Origin: Deltaproteobacteria bacterium
GTDB taxonomy: Bacteria > UBA10199 > 2-02-FULL-44-16 > JAAZCA01
Assembly (NCBI GenBank): GCA_018645265.1
Contig: JABGOS010000070.1
Coordinates: forward strand, 1-51,286
Direction of reading: 5' to 3'
Length of the DNA stretch: 51,286 nt
The notes beneath the pieces were generated by a model. The model did no database searches and was not told where the DNA came from. It was given only the letters and a program-made list of their open reading frames with translations. The translations under genes were made by a program, and so were the position numbers. This document shows, in pieces, positions 8,031-19,166 of this stretch (position 1 is the stretch's first letter; every line of letters starts with the position of its first letter).

Positions 8031-8876
8031 ATGGCTGAGATCATTGCCATCTGTAATCAAAAAGGTGGAGTTGGTAAGACTACGACATCTATAAATCTAT
8101 CTGCCGCACTCGCTGCAGCGGAGAAAAGAACACTCCTCATAGACCTTGATTCTCAGGGGAATGCCACCACGGGGCTTGGTTTTGATAAGCACAAGGTCGA
8201 ATATAGCATATATAACGCCCTGATCGATGGGGTGGATATAACCTCAATACTTCTCTCCACAGATCTCAAATATCTGAAGGTGGTCCCTTCAAACACATCT
8301 TTGGTTGGTGCTGAGGTGGAGCTCGTCGGTGTTGTTTCACGTGAAACGCGATTGAAGCATCTTCTTCAGGCCGTTGACGATGAATTTGATTATATCATCA
8401 TCGATACACCGCCTTCGCTGGGGCTTTTAACTTTAAATGCCCTTTCAGCTGCAAACTCGGTGATTGTTCCAGTTCAATGTGAATACTATGCCCTCGAGGG
8501 TATTGCAGACCTTCAGAGAACAATAAGCCTGGTTCAGGATAGAATCAATCCGGAGCTTAAGATCTTTGGTATAGTCCTGACGATGTTTGATTCTAGGAAT
8601 AATCTTTCACACCAAGTCTTAACAGAGGTGAAGACTCATTTTAAAGAGGTTGTCTTTCATTCTGTAATTCCGAGGAATGTTCGTTTGAGCGAGGCACCAA
8701 GTTATGGCAAGCCTATATTGTTATACGATGTTAATTCTAAGGGGGCGGTAAGTTATTTTGAGTTGGCGAAAGAGGTTCTGATGTCAGAGGGTGGGTCGCT
8801 TAAGGATGATGTACCGGCCGATACTACACAGAATGTTCAGGAAGAAGTTATGCAGGTATTCAATAATAGTCAATAA
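8031..8876 (+). CDS. parA: Chromosome partitioning ATPase ParA (Soj)
   Basis: This 281-aa deviant-Walker P-loop ATPase moves ParB-parS complexes over the nucleoid. The Walker A motif is KGGVGKTTTS at residues 11-20, with the signature first lysine; FDYIIIDTPPSLGLLT is Walker B, and VPVQCEYYALEG follows. ATG at 8031 is chosen because GGGGAG lies 8-13 bases upstream and MAEIIAICNQKGGVGKT is the normal N-terminus; the frame is open further upstream. parB follows after 23 bases. A parS site lies inside the coding sequence. Confidence 0.96.
   Translation: MAEIIAICNQKGGVGKTTTSINLSAALAAAEKRTLLIDLDSQGNATTGLGFDKHKVEYSIYNALIDGVDITSILLSTDLKYLKVVPSNTSLVGAEVELVGVVSRETRLKHLLQAVDDEFDYIIIDTPPSLGLLTLNALSAANSVIVPVQCEYYALEGIADLQRTISLVQDRINPELKIFGIVLTMFDSRNNLSHQVLTEVKTHFKEVVFHSVIPRNVRLSEAPSYGKPILLYDVNSKGAVSYFELAKEVLMSEGGSLKDDVPADTTQNVQEEVMQVFNNSQ
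8333..8348. promoter_or_regulatory. parS: parS centromere site 2, inside parA
   Basis: TGTTTCACGTGAAACG matches 15 of 16 bases of the parS consensus. It lies within the parA coding sequence, encoding the residues GVVSRETR, about 450 bp from the intergenic site. Intragenic parS sites in par operons are known in other bacteria. Confidence 0.92.
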
Positions 8877-8899
8877 TTACAACAACATGGAGGGAGTAG

Positions 8900-9757
8900 A
8901 TGCAATTAAAGAGAGGGCTTGGAAGGGGTTTGGAATCACTTATTCCGCCTCCCGTTGAAAAGAGCAGCGAGATGGATAGGAAGATGAGGACATTACCTAT
9001 AGAGCAAATTACTCCCAACAGATTGCAGCCGAGGACTGTATTTGATGAAGAGAAGATCAGGGAGCTTGCGAATTCGATAAAGGAGCAGGGAATCATTCAG
9101 CCTCTCGCGGTTTCACCGATAAGGGAGGGTAAGTATGAGCTGATTGCTGGTGAGAGAAGATTGCGCGCCTCGAAGCTCGCCGGTCTGACTGAGGTCCCGG
9201 TATTCATAAAAAGCGTGGATGATGAACAGCTCTTGGCTCTTTCGCTCCTCGAAAATATTCAGAGGGAAGATTTAAATCCCATAGAGGAATCAAGGGCATA
9301 TCAGGAGTTGGTCGAACAGTTTGATTACACGCAGGAGGAGGTCGCTCAGAAACTTGGGAAATCCAGGTCGGCAGTTGCAAACAGTTTGAGACTTTTAAAA
9401 CTCCCCCACCTTATTCAGGAGGATGTTGCAAACGAACGGTATTCGTCCGGTCACGCAAGGGCCCTCCTATCGCTTGGCAGTCTTCATGATCAGTTGAAAC
9501 TTCGCGAGAAGATGATGCATGAGTTGCCTACGGTGCGCGATATCGAGCGCATGGTTCATGAGTTTTCAAACGGTAAAAAGAAAAAGGCTCAGAAAAAAAC
9601 TATTCTTTCGGCGCACATGAACGATCTTATAGAAAAGATGAAACAAGCCTTAGGAACGAAGGTAAAGGTTGAGCAAAAGGGAAATAGCGGAAAGGTAATA
9701 ATTGAATATTATAACGCGCAGGATTTGGACCGCATTTTTAGATCAATAGTAAAATAG
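8900..9757 (+). CDS. parB: Chromosome partitioning protein ParB (Spo0J), CTP-dependent clamp
   Basis: This 285-aa DNA-binding protein has the N-terminal KRGLGRGLESLIPP (ParA-stimulating segment), then the ParB/Srx nucleotide-binding core. The core contains QPLAVSPIREGKYELIAGERRLRASKLAG (GERR motif binding CTP) and ALSLLENIQREDLNPIEESRAY. The helix-turn-helix LGKSRSAVANSLRLL follows, then a Lys-rich linker and a C-terminal dimerisation segment. ATG at 8900 is preceded by GGAGGGAG. It is in an operon with parA, and both parS sites are within 1.1 kb. Confidence 0.96.
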   Translation: MQLKRGLGRGLESLIPPPVEKSSEMDRKMRTLPIEQITPNRLQPRTVFDEEKIRELANSIKEQGIIQPLAVSPIREGKYELIAGERRLRASKLAGLTEVPVFIKSVDDEQLLALSLLENIQREDLNPIEESRAYQELVEQFDYTQEEVAQKLGKSRSAVANSLRLLKLPHLIQEDVANERYSSGHARALLSLGSLHDQLKLREKMMHELPTVRDIERMVHEFSNGKKKKAQKKTILSAHMNDLIEKMKQALGTKVKVEQKGNSGKVIIEYYNAQDLDRIFRSIVK

Positions 9758-9767
9758 GGAGAAAGTT

Positions 9768-10193
9768 ATGGCTAAGCATGAAGCTGCAGATGGAAAGATA
9801 AATGGGTTGATCGATAGGGGCTGTAGTATGGAGGGAAGGCTTACGTTTGATGGCGCCGTCCAGATCAATGGTGATTTTCGAGGGGATATCATTTCTGACG
9901 GAATGCTCGTGATAGGACCTGAGGCGAAGGTTGAGGGCAATATTCAGGTTGGAGCAATGATCATCGAGGGTAATGTCGAGGGCGTTGTGGAGATAAAGGA
10001 TAAGGTGGAGTTAAGGCGCGGAGCCAAGCTTGTCGCAAGTATCAACACCCCGTCCATCGTCATTGAAGAGGGTGCAACGTTCCAAGGACAGTGCATAATG
10101 CTTCCTGATTCGAGAGTCGACGTTGCCGGTGATCAAGTCGTGATGCAGCAGGAAGTTTCCTCAGCTGAAGAGGGCGATTCGCTCATGATGTAG
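9768..10193 (+). CDS. Bactofilin family cytoskeletal protein
   Basis: The 141-aa protein has the repetitive right-handed beta-helix pattern of bactofilins (DUF583), with alternating glycine and short hydrophobic strands: GRLTFDGAVQINGDFRGDI, LVIGPEAKVEGNIQVGAMIIEGNVEGVV, then LRRGAKLVASINTPSIVIEEGA. Bactofilins polymerise without nucleotide and act in cell shape, stalks or ParABS positioning. It lies 10 bases after parB and upstream of the ATP synthase genes, a neighbourhood seen in deltaproteobacterial-type genomes. Confidence 0.9.
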   Translation: MAKHEAADGKINGLIDRGCSMEGRLTFDGAVQINGDFRGDIISDGMLVIGPEAKVEGNIQVGAMIIEGNVEGVVEIKDKVELRRGAKLVASINTPSIVIEEGATFQGQCIMLPDSRVDVAGDQVVMQQEVSSAEEGDSLMM

Positions 10194-10303
10194 TTTTAAA
10201 GAACTGAAAGTGATCGTTATCAAGCCAAACCGAACACAACCTCTGAGTTGTGAACGGTTGTTGCTTTTAGGTGGGACTAAAAGACAATTTTTTTGGGGGG
10301 GGA

Positions 10304-10747
10304 ATGCTTCTTAAAGTATCGTCAGAGATACATCTTTTGCCTAATTGGACGATATTCGTTCAGTTAGGCATTTTTTTGACAGCATCGGCCGTGATGTATT
10401 TCATGATGGTGCGCCCAATCATTCGAATTCTAAATACCAGAAAGATTTATACCGTTGAGAGTGAGGCGAACGCAGAGACTCTCCAGATGGAAGCGGATGC
10501 TCTAAACTGTGAGAGGATAGAAAGATTGGAGTGTGCACTTCGTGATGCTCATGTTGAAAGAGGGCAGCGCATTGAGCGGATAGGGATAGAAGCGGAAAAG
10601 ATAAAAATAGATGCAAAAATAGATGCCAGGCTTTTGATTGATGATACGGAAATATCCATAGATTCATCGGAAAGATCGATCTTCGATGAAATGAATTTTC
10701 AGGTTGAACATTTGGCCGATGAGATAGTTGAAAAGGTTTCCAGTTGA
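10304..10747 (+). CDS. ATP synthase F0 subunit b-like (first of two)
   Basis: The 147-aa product has one N-terminal membrane helix (NWTIFVQLGIFLTASAVMYF), then a charged alpha-helical stalk of about 110 residues. This is the architecture of F0 b or b', the peripheral stalk. Sequence identity to known b is not obvious; the call rests on architecture and position directly before the second b and delta. ATG at 10304 follows a run of eight G; an in-frame GTG at 10271 is possible. It overlaps the next open frame, whose ATG is 11 bases after its stop. Confidence 0.75.
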   Translation: MLLKVSSEIHLLPNWTIFVQLGIFLTASAVMYFMMVRPIIRILNTRKIYTVESEANAETLQMEADALNCERIERLECALRDAHVERGQRIERIGIEAEKIKIDAKIDARLLIDDTEISIDSSERSIFDEMNFQVEHLADEIVEKVSS

Positions 10748-10757
10748 TGGAGTCTTT

Positions 10758-11297
10758 ATGAGTATGGGAATGCAGTTAGCGTTTGGCTTGATAAACTTTA
10801 TTTTGTTTTTTGCACTGCTCTATCTAATTTTAAAACCGATCGCTCGCGAATTCTTTTATGCTAGGCGTGAAAGGATAAAGAAGGATATTGCTCAGTCGGC
10901 GTGGAAGCTGAGGCGGGCTAGCCAACACTATAAAGAAGCCCGAAGTGAGTATGACAACCTCACCAACGATATTGAATCGAGAAAAAAGGCCATATCAATC
11001 GACTGCGAAAAGGAGTGCGGCGCAATCATAAAGGAGGCTGAGTACCGTAGGGATTATCTCATAATGGGGGCCAGAAAGATCGCCGAAGAGGAAATAAAGG
11101 AATCGTCAGGTGCTATAAAGGATAGGCTCGTTAAGACGGCAATTGATAGGGCAAGTGTCAAGTTGTCATCAGGTGCACATGAAGCCGCAAATAAAAGCGC
11201 TATCAAAAAAGGTCTTGGTGATCTTGCAGCCGAGATAGCAAGTGGTGCATTTAAAAAAATAGGAATTAATTCAAGGGACGAGGCATCCATACCATGA
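10758..11297 (+). CDS. atpF: ATP synthase F0 subunit b (second of two)
   Basis: The 179-aa protein has a membrane helix at about residues 5-26 (LAFGLINFILFFALLYLILK) followed by ARRERIKKDIAQSAWKLRRA and a long coiled-coil stalk, the standard layout of subunit b. ATG at 10758 is favoured because GGAG lies 5-6 bases upstream; the frame is open to 10728. Its stop overlaps the delta start in an ATGA. Two consecutive b-type genes suggest a heterodimeric b/b' stalk. Confidence 0.85.
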   Translation: MSMGMQLAFGLINFILFFALLYLILKPIAREFFYARRERIKKDIAQSAWKLRRASQHYKEARSEYDNLTNDIESRKKAISIDCEKECGAIIKEAEYRRDYLIMGARKIAEEEIKESSGAIKDRLVKTAIDRASVKLSSGAHEAANKSAIKKGLGDLAAEIASGAFKKIGINSRDEASIP

Positions 11298-11854
11298 AAA
11301 GATTGAAAACCATAGTAAGGAACTATTCCTCATCTGCGTTTGAAGTGGCAGTTGAATCAGGCCAGCTTGATTTGTTGGGTCGGGATGTCCAGATATTGCG
11401 AGATCTGATTGAAGGCGGAAGGGGTTTTGTGAAGGCCCTCGATGACAAGTTCGTCGATAAGAGAAAAAGGTTTTTTGCTTTAGACGATATCGCGGGTAGG
11501 CTTAACCTTCTCGATACGACAAAAAATCTTCTTAAGGTTTTGGTTCAGGATGAAAGAGGGTTTCTTCTTCCCGAGATTGCCGATGATTTTGAAAGACTCC
11601 TTTGTGAATCTCAAAGCATTTCTGTTATAGAGGTGTCGGTATCACAAGAGGGCGACGTTGATAAGCTGCAAAAAGATCTACGGAGTCTTTTTGAAAGCGG
11701 ACATGGGGATGGTCAGAGCTTTAGGTTTCAGTTTAAAATAGATAAAAGCTTGGTTGGGGGTTTCATCTTAAATTCTGGTAGTTATACATTTGATGCGAGC
11801 ATAAAAAATAAGCTCCGGAGTTTAGAGAAAGAGATGATCGGTAAAGATGTTTAA
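11294..11854 (+). CDS. atpH: ATP synthase F1 subunit delta (OSCP-like)
   Basis: The 186-aa protein has the expected delta pattern: an N-terminal six-helix domain starting [16 protein letters not shown], then helical [19 protein letters not shown], and a C-terminal domain with [29 protein letters not shown], the conserved delta/OSCP ending. It joins the peripheral stalk to F1. It overlaps the preceding b gene by 4 bases and is 23 bases upstream of alpha. Confidence 0.9.
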   Translation: MKRLKTIVRNYSSSAFEVAVESGQLDLLGRDVQILRDLIEGGRGFVKALDDKFVDKRKRFFALDDIAGRLNLLDTTKNLLKVLVQDERGFLLPEIADDFERLLCESQSISVIEVSVSQEGDVDKLQKDLRSLFESGHGDGQSFRFQFKIDKSLVGGFILNSGSYTFDASIKNKLRSLEKEMIGKDV

Positions 11855-11877
11855 GGTTCAATACAAAAGGTTTTAGC

Positions 11878-13395
11878 ATGGACATAAAGATAGATGAGAT
11901 TAGCAAAATAATTAAAGAGAGGATTCGCGATTACGATCTCTCCTCCAAGCATGAAGAAACTGGTACCATCATATCCGTTGGGGATGGAATCGCTAATGTG
12001 TATGGGTTGAGCAGCGTAATGGCGGGTGAGCTTGTCGAGTTTCCGCGCGGCGTATTTGGCATTGCGTTAAATCTTGAGGAGGACATCGTCGGTATAGCGG
12101 TTATGGGCGATGACTACCTTCTGAAGGAGGGCGATGAGGTCAAAAGGACGGGCAGGATTGCAAGCGCGCCTGTAGGCGAAAAAATTGTAGGAAGGGTAGT
12201 TAATGCGCTTGGCGTTCCAATAGATGGTGGCGGCGAGATAGGAACTTCGAAATTGAGAAGGGTTGAGGCTAGAGCTCCAGGCGTCGTTGAAAGAAGCCCT
12301 ATTTGCGAGCCTCTTTATACCGGAATAAAAGCTATAGATGCGATGATGCCAATTGGTCGCGGACAGCGCGAATTGATAATAGGCGACAGGCAAACCGGAA
12401 AGACTGCAATAGCCATCGATACGATTATCAATCAGAAAGGCAAGGATGTTTTTTGCATATACGTAGCAATAGGACAGAAGACATCCACGGTCGCTAGGGT
12501 GGTCGATAGGCTGAGGTCACAAGGAGCCATGCAGTACACCACGGTAGTGATGGCGGGTGCTGCAGAGCCTGCGCCATTACAATATCTTGCTCCATATAGT
12601 GGTGTGACGATGGGAGAATACTTTAGGGATACAGGACGGCACGCCCTCGTTATATACGACGATCTTTCGAAACACGCCGTGGCCTATAGGCAGATGTCGC
12701 TTCTTCTTCGCAGACCACCAGGTCGGGAAGCTTACCCCGGGGATATATTCTATCTTCATGCTAGGTTGCTTGAGCGTTCGGCAAAGCTATCAAGTGAACA
12801 TGGAGGGGGGTCACTAACGGCCCTTCCGATAGTTGAAACTTTAAACGGTGATATCTCAGCATATATTCCGACTAATATAATATCAATTACGGATGGTCAG
12901 ATTTATTTAGAATCGGATCTCTTCCATGCCGGTATCAGGCCGGCCGTCAATGTTGGTCTTTCGGTTTCGAGAGTGGGGGCGGCAGCACAGTCGGAGGCGA
13001 TGAAAAGTATTTCATCATCACTTCGGGTAGACCTTGCTCAGTATAGAGAGCTCGTATCGTTCGCACAGTTCGGTGCAGAATTGGATGATATTACGAAGAG
13101 ACAAATCGTTCGCGGTGAAAGGTTGGTAGAGCTCTTAAAACAGGAGCAATACAAACCCATGTCGCTGCTGGATCAAGTGATACAGATCTTTGCTGGGATA
13201 TCTGGTGAGCTGGATACGATCAAGCCTAGACAGGTTAAAATATTCTTGTCGGGATTGATAAGGTTTATGGATGAACGCTCACCAACGTTCCTGAAAAAAA
13301 TTCAGGAAGAGGGAAAGCTCGACAACGAGGATAAGGTCGAAATGAAGGATATTATAACCACATATAAAAGACAGTTTGTTCCACATTCTGGATGA
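11878..13395 (+). CDS. atpA: ATP synthase F1 subunit alpha
   Basis: This 505-aa nucleotide-binding but non-catalytic F1 subunit has Walker A GDRQTGKT at residues 169-176, [22 protein letters not shown], the Walker B region [25 protein letters not shown], and the alpha signature [17 protein letters not shown]. It is full length and looks intact. ATG at 11878 follows a short 23-base gap after delta. It is part of one operon through epsilon. Confidence 0.97.
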   Translation: MDIKIDEISKIIKERIRDYDLSSKHEETGTIISVGDGIANVYGLSSVMAGELVEFPRGVFGIALNLEEDIVGIAVMGDDYLLKEGDEVKRTGRIASAPVGEKIVGRVVNALGVPIDGGGEIGTSKLRRVEARAPGVVERSPICEPLYTGIKAIDAMMPIGRGQRELIIGDRQTGKTAIAIDTIINQKGKDVFCIYVAIGQKTSTVARVVDRLRSQGAMQYTTVVMAGAAEPAPLQYLAPYSGVTMGEYFRDTGRHALVIYDDLSKHAVAYRQMSLLLRRPPGREAYPGDIFYLHARLLERSAKLSSEHGGGSLTALPIVETLNGDISAYIPTNIISITDGQIYLESDLFHAGIRPAVNVGLSVSRVGAAAQSEAMKSISSSLRVDLAQYRELVSFAQFGAELDDITKRQIVRGERLVELLKQEQYKPMSLLDQVIQIFAGISGELDTIKPRQVKIFLSGLIRFMDERSPTFLKKIQEEGKLDNEDKVEMKDIITTYKRQFVPHSG

Positions 13396-13401
13396 TAACA
13401 T

Positions 13402-14265
13402 ATGCAATCATTAAAGGATTTGAGAAGAAGGATTCTTGCGACGCGCGATACGCTAAAGATAGTGCGTTCTATGAAGCTAATTGCTGCAGCAAAACTGCGA
13501 GGAGCACAAGCCGCTGCAACTAAGGGAAGACCGTATGCGCTGGAACTCCACCGCTCTGTCCAACGGATATCTGGCAGATTAGGTGCGGATGCCCCCGAGA
13601 TGTGGCGGCGACCAGACCACATAGGTTGCTTGGATACATTGGTGATAACCTCCGACAGGGGAATGTGTGGTGGTTTCAACGAAAATCTTCTCAGGTTTGT
13701 TGAGTGGGGATGCTATGAACATGAGACTCACAATATTCCGGTTAAGCTATATGTGATAGGAAGAAAGGGACGGCAGTTTTTAAAAACGAGTGGATACGAT
13801 GTGGAACGAGTTCCATCCGAAGGCGGCACCGAAAAGGCAGTGAGGTGGGTTGTAAATAATATGATGCTCAGATTCTTGTCGGGCGAAAGCTCTGGTGGGT
13901 TTGTAGTATTTAATAAATATCTAAGTTCTACAAAATATGAGGTTACGTCGTGGAACCTGCTCCCTCTCTATACTAGGAACTGGGGTAGGGGTGACGATGT
14001 AGAATATATCTTTGAGCCTGAAAGGGATCTGGCGCTGGACTTTTTTGCCTCTGAATTTCTTATGGAAACCGTGAGACAGGCTATCGTAGAATCCTATGCG
14101 GCAGAACAGGTAGCTAGAATAATGGCGATGAGTTCAGCTACGAAGAACGCTGACGATATGATTGCGCATTTGACTTCATTATATAATAAGGCTCGCCAGG
14201 AGGCTATAACCTCTGAACTCATGGATATAGTTGGCGGTGCTGAGGCCCTTGGTAAATGTAGTTGA
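13402..14265 (+). CDS. atpG: ATP synthase F1 subunit gamma
   Basis: The 287-aa rotor shaft subunit has both conserved ends: QSLKDLRRRILATRDTLKIVRSMKLIAAAKL at the N-terminus and AAEQVARIMAMSSATKNADDMI with ARQEAITSELMDIVGGAEAL at the C-terminus. DTLVITSDRGMCGGFNENLL sits in the middle. Length is normal. It begins 6 bases after alpha. Confidence 0.96.
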   Translation: MQSLKDLRRRILATRDTLKIVRSMKLIAAAKLRGAQAAATKGRPYALELHRSVQRISGRLGADAPEMWRRPDHIGCLDTLVITSDRGMCGGFNENLLRFVEWGCYEHETHNIPVKLYVIGRKGRQFLKTSGYDVERVPSEGGTEKAVRWVVNNMMLRFLSGESSGGFVVFNKYLSSTKYEVTSWNLLPLYTRNWGRGDDVEYIFEPERDLALDFFASEFLMETVRQAIVESYAAEQVARIMAMSSATKNADDMIAHLTSLYNKARQEAITSELMDIVGGAEALGKCS

Positions 14266-14283
14266 TAGATACTGAAAGGATGA

Positions 14284-15983
<1,700 letters not shown>

Positions 15984-16012
<29 letters not shown>

Positions 16013-16637
16013 TGAACTTGCGAACCTTATTGGAGCTTTGAGACAGGACGGTGTCGAAAAGGGAAATGAGGAGGCATTGAAGATAATTGAAGATGCCAAA
16101 AAGGAATCTGCGCGTATGCTCGATGAAGGTAGATCAAAGGCGGATCAGGTTTTGAAAGATGCCAGGGATAATGCAAAAAACACGCTGGAACGACTTGAAA
16201 CTCAGCTCGATCTAGCGCTTCGGGATTTTATATTGAAAGCAAAGGGCGAGCTTCAGGACCTTATCGCATTAAAACCGATTCGTGAATTTACGGATAAATC
16301 ACTTTCGGATCCTGAATTCATTAAGAAGTTAATCCTTGAGATGCTCTCCGAAGATATGAAAGCAAAGAGCGCTAGTGAATCGAGGGGGGCGAGCATTACG
16401 ATTCCCAAGAGTATGGAGAAAGAGTTTACCGAAGAATGGATTGGAATGATGAAGAAGGAGTTGAATCTTCTTGTTAAGGTTCATGCTGAGGATGGTATCT
16501 TAGGTTTTAAAATTTCCATGGAGGGTGAGGGCGGTATGCAGATAGTAGATCCTAAGGCCATCGTGGAATCGTTGAAACCGTTTGTTTCGGAGAAGTTTCA
16601 GTACATACTTGAGAGAAGCGCGCTGCCCAAGGAGTAA
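15984..16637 (+). CDS. V-type ATPase subunit E
   Basis: The 217-aa protein forms the peripheral stalk of V/A-type ATPases. Residues about 1-90 are a charged coiled coil (NEEALKIIEDAKKESARMLDEG, KADQVLKDARDNAKNTLERLE), followed by a compact C-terminal domain ending in VDPKAIVESLKPFVSEKFQYILE. The layout fits E (NtpE/AtpE). ATG at 15984 has GGAGG 7-11 bases upstream, inside the epsilon gene. This overlap links the F-type and V-type gene sets into one transcription unit. Confidence 0.88.
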
Positions 16638-16638
16638 G

Positions 16639-17346
16639 ATGGCGTACGAATATCTATTTTCAGCCTTACCCGTCCTTCCTGAAAGGTTGGGGGATAAGGT
16701 TTCAATTGAGCCCCGTGAACTTTGGCAGATCGTCAAGGCTGAAGGAGGGGTGTGCGAGTTTCTATCCCAGGCAATTCTCTACGCCAACGATATAAAGAGT
16801 TTGGAAAGATCTTCTATGGGCTTAGAGGCACAAGATGGCGCTATTCACTCAAAGGAGGAGTTGCAGGATAAATCACAGCTACCCTCGTGGCTGCACTCTT
16901 CATTGATGGCTATTGAAAGGGAGAAGGGAGGCTATGAATTTCGAAAAGTATGGACCTCCTATTACGAAAACTTGTTTGCAGTTGCCGATCTCTGTGGATG
17001 TTCCTTTTTAAACGAGTGGACATGTTGGGATCTAGGCTTTAGGGACGCGCTTGCACAGTTTAGAGCTCACCTGGAATACGTCGATGTGAGCTACGATGGC
17101 ATTGACTATTTTGAGGGTCATCCGCCAGCGTCTGAATATAAACCGATTGTTGAGGCGTTGGTTTCGCTGAAGGAGAGAGGCTCTGATCAGTGGCGCGATA
17201 TGGATAAATTGATTGGGAAAAACAGAATTGAAAAGGCGAGACAGTTAGCTCCGGGATATCAATTCGATCTCAATGAACTGATAAGTTATGTAATCCAATA
17301 TACGGTGTTTAAGGAGTTTGAGTACTTGCAGGAAGGCGTCAGATGA
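16639..17346 (+). CDS. DUF2764 protein of bacterial V-ATPase operons
   Basis: The 235-aa product begins MAYEYLFSALPVLPERLGDKV, which resembles the N-terminus of DUF2764 proteins. These sit between E and A in the V-ATPase operons of Chlamydia and spirochaetes. The body is helical with many aromatic and acidic residues. Those operons lack a recognisable subunit C, and DUF2764 is thought to fill that place; that is inference for this gene too. ATG at 16639 lies one base after the E stop, with GGAG inside the E end. Confidence 0.82.
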   Translation: MAYEYLFSALPVLPERLGDKVSIEPRELWQIVKAEGGVCEFLSQAILYANDIKSLERSSMGLEAQDGAIHSKEELQDKSQLPSWLHSSLMAIEREKGGYEFRKVWTSYYENLFAVADLCGCSFLNEWTCWDLGFRDALAQFRAHLEYVDVSYDGIDYFEGHPPASEYKPIVEALVSLKERGSDQWRDMDKLIGKNRIEKARQLAPGYQFDLNELISYVIQYTVFKEFEYLQEGVR

Positions 17347-17381
17347 TATTCGTTGTCTGATCTCTGATCAAGGAGGCTGAA

Positions 17382-19166
17382 TTGAAGGAACGAAAAGTTA
17401 AAATCATTATGGTCGATGACAACCTCGTAGTCGTCACACTTAAGGACGATGGCGGAAATGATGTCCCGTGTATGATGAACGAGGAGTCGTTTATCGGTGG
17501 ATTGCACTTAAGGGGTGAGGTCATAAGGGTTAGGGGTAATGAGGCGGATCTGCAATGTTATGAGGATACCACCGAACTCATGGTTGGAGATGAGGTAACC
17601 CTCAGCGGTAGCCTGATTCAAATTGAAATGGGGCCTGGCTTGGTCGGATCAACCTTGGATGGCCTTGGAAATAAGCTGGAGGGTTATGGTGATTTTTTGC
17701 CAAGGGGAGTGATGATTCCCGCGCTCGATCGTGAGAAGAAGTGGAAATTCAAACCCACAGTTAAGAGTGGTGAAGAGGTTGCTCCTGGCGACATCATAGG
17801 GGAGGTCGACGAGACAGAACTCGTAGTTCATAAAATCATGATTCCCGCCGATTATCCCAAAGGTAAAATTATCGATATCAAAGATGGTGATTTTACAGTT
17901 GAGGATAAGATCGCTGAACTCGAAGGTGAGGATGGAAAGAAATACGATCTTAAGATGCTGCAGCGATGGCCGATCAGAAGACCCAGGCCAGCCAAGAAAA
18001 GACTTCAACTTACAGATGTTCTGAATACGGGCATAAGAATTATCGATGGATTCAATCCTGTGATGCTCGGGGGGACGGCATGTGTGCCAGGTGATTTTGG
18101 AACTGGAAAGACTATGTGCCAGCATGATCTTGCAAGGCACAGCAGGGTAAAGATAGTTGTGTATGTCGGTTGTGGAGAGCGAGCAGGTGAGATGGTTGAG
18201 TTGATGCATGAATTTCCGAAACTCATAGATCCCGATTCCGGAAGACCCCTTGTTGAGAGAACGGTATTGTTCGTCAATACGAGCGCTATGCCGGTTGCTG
18301 CTAGGGAGGGATCCATTCTAGTCGGTGCTACCGTTGGAGAATATTTTAGGGATATGGGTTACGATGTTCTGCTTCTAACGGATAGCCTTTCGAGGCAGGC
18401 GCAGGGAATGCGTGAGATGAGTGGAAGGTTGGGTGAGATTCCGGGTCCTCAAGCGTTTCCTGCATATATGAACGCGTATCTGACGAGATGGTTTGAGAGG
18501 GCAGGTAGGGTTGTCTGTTGTGGTGAAATGGGTGAGGAAAGGTTTGGGAGTATGACGACTATCGCAGCCCTATCTCCTGATGGTGGGGATATCGCGGGTG
18601 ATCCTCCGACACAGGCGGCCATTCAAACCGCCAAAGTTGCGCTGATACTTTCCAGAAAACGCGCATCAGCGAGGCTCTTCCCAGCATTTGATCCACTTGA
18701 ATGCCATTCAAAATACCTCGACACCTCTACAGAGGTTTTGCAGAAGCAGTTTGAGGAAAGAAAATTTCCACTCTGGCTAGACTATGTAAAAAAAATAAAA
18801 CACTCGGTTGTCGATGGTGAGAGAATTAAGGAACAGATGGATATTTTAGGTGAGAAGGGCATTGGAGGTCAGGAATATAGAAGATATCTTCTTGGAGATA
18901 TAGTTCAAAAAGCTTATCTCAATCAAAATACATTCGATGAGCACGATAGGTCGACTAAGCTAGATAGACATTATGAGATGATGAGGTTTATGATCCATCT
19001 TATGGACATATTCCCAACTGATGAGAAGCAGGCGATGCGCCGCGCGCAAGAGGATTTGGTATTCAACATCGTTCAGGCGAATTACTCTGAGGACTATAAG
19101 ACTGAATATGACAAGATCCTGAAGTCGATACATGGTGGTGAAAAGGAGAACGGAGGTAACAATTGA
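17382..19166 (+). CDS. V-type ATPase catalytic subunit A
   Basis: The 594-aa catalytic subunit has the V/A-type non-homologous insert (about residues 115-190, GYGDFLPRGVMIPALDREKKW), absent from F1 beta. It has a P-loop GDFGTGKT at 237-244, where archaeal/V enzymes usually read GPFGSGKT. The catalytic segment VGCGERAGEMVELMHEFP and DSLSRQAQGMREMSGRLGEIPGPQAFPAYMNAYL follow. The start is TTG at 17382 with a strong AAGGAGG upstream. Its stop overlaps the B start (TTGA). Confidence 0.96.
   Translation: MKERKVKIIMVDDNLVVVTLKDDGGNDVPCMMNEESFIGGLHLRGEVIRVRGNEADLQCYEDTTELMVGDEVTLSGSLIQIEMGPGLVGSTLDGLGNKLEGYGDFLPRGVMIPALDREKKWKFKPTVKSGEEVAPGDIIGEVDETELVVHKIMIPADYPKGKIIDIKDGDFTVEDKIAELEGEDGKKYDLKMLQRWPIRRPRPAKKRLQLTDVLNTGIRIIDGFNPVMLGGTACVPGDFGTGKTMCQHDLARHSRVKIVVYVGCGERAGEMVELMHEFPKLIDPDSGRPLVERTVLFVNTSAMPVAAREGSILVGATVGEYFRDMGYDVLLLTDSLSRQAQGMREMSGRLGEIPGPQAFPAYMNAYLTRWFERAGRVVCCGEMGEERFGSMTTIAALSPDGGDIAGDPPTQAAIQTAKVALILSRKRASARLFPAFDPLECHSKYLDTSTEVLQKQFEERKFPLWLDYVKKIKHSVVDGERIKEQMDILGEKGIGGQEYRRYLLGDIVQKAYLNQNTFDEHDRSTKLDRHYEMMRFMIHLMDIFPTDEKQAMRRAQEDLVFNIVQANYSEDYKTEYDKILKSIHGGEKENGGNN

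Noticed and set aside
7241-8050. 269-codon open frame on the minus strand across rsmG and the start of parA
   Set aside because: It is antisense to rsmG, which has clear family motifs, and also covers the parS site and the parA start. Its translation is serine-rich with no recognisable motif, typical of a shadow.
10194-10303. F0 a and c subunit genes near the b genes
   Set aside because: No frame between the bactofilin and b genes or after epsilon fits a or c. They must lie elsewhere, as is usual in genomes with this gene order.
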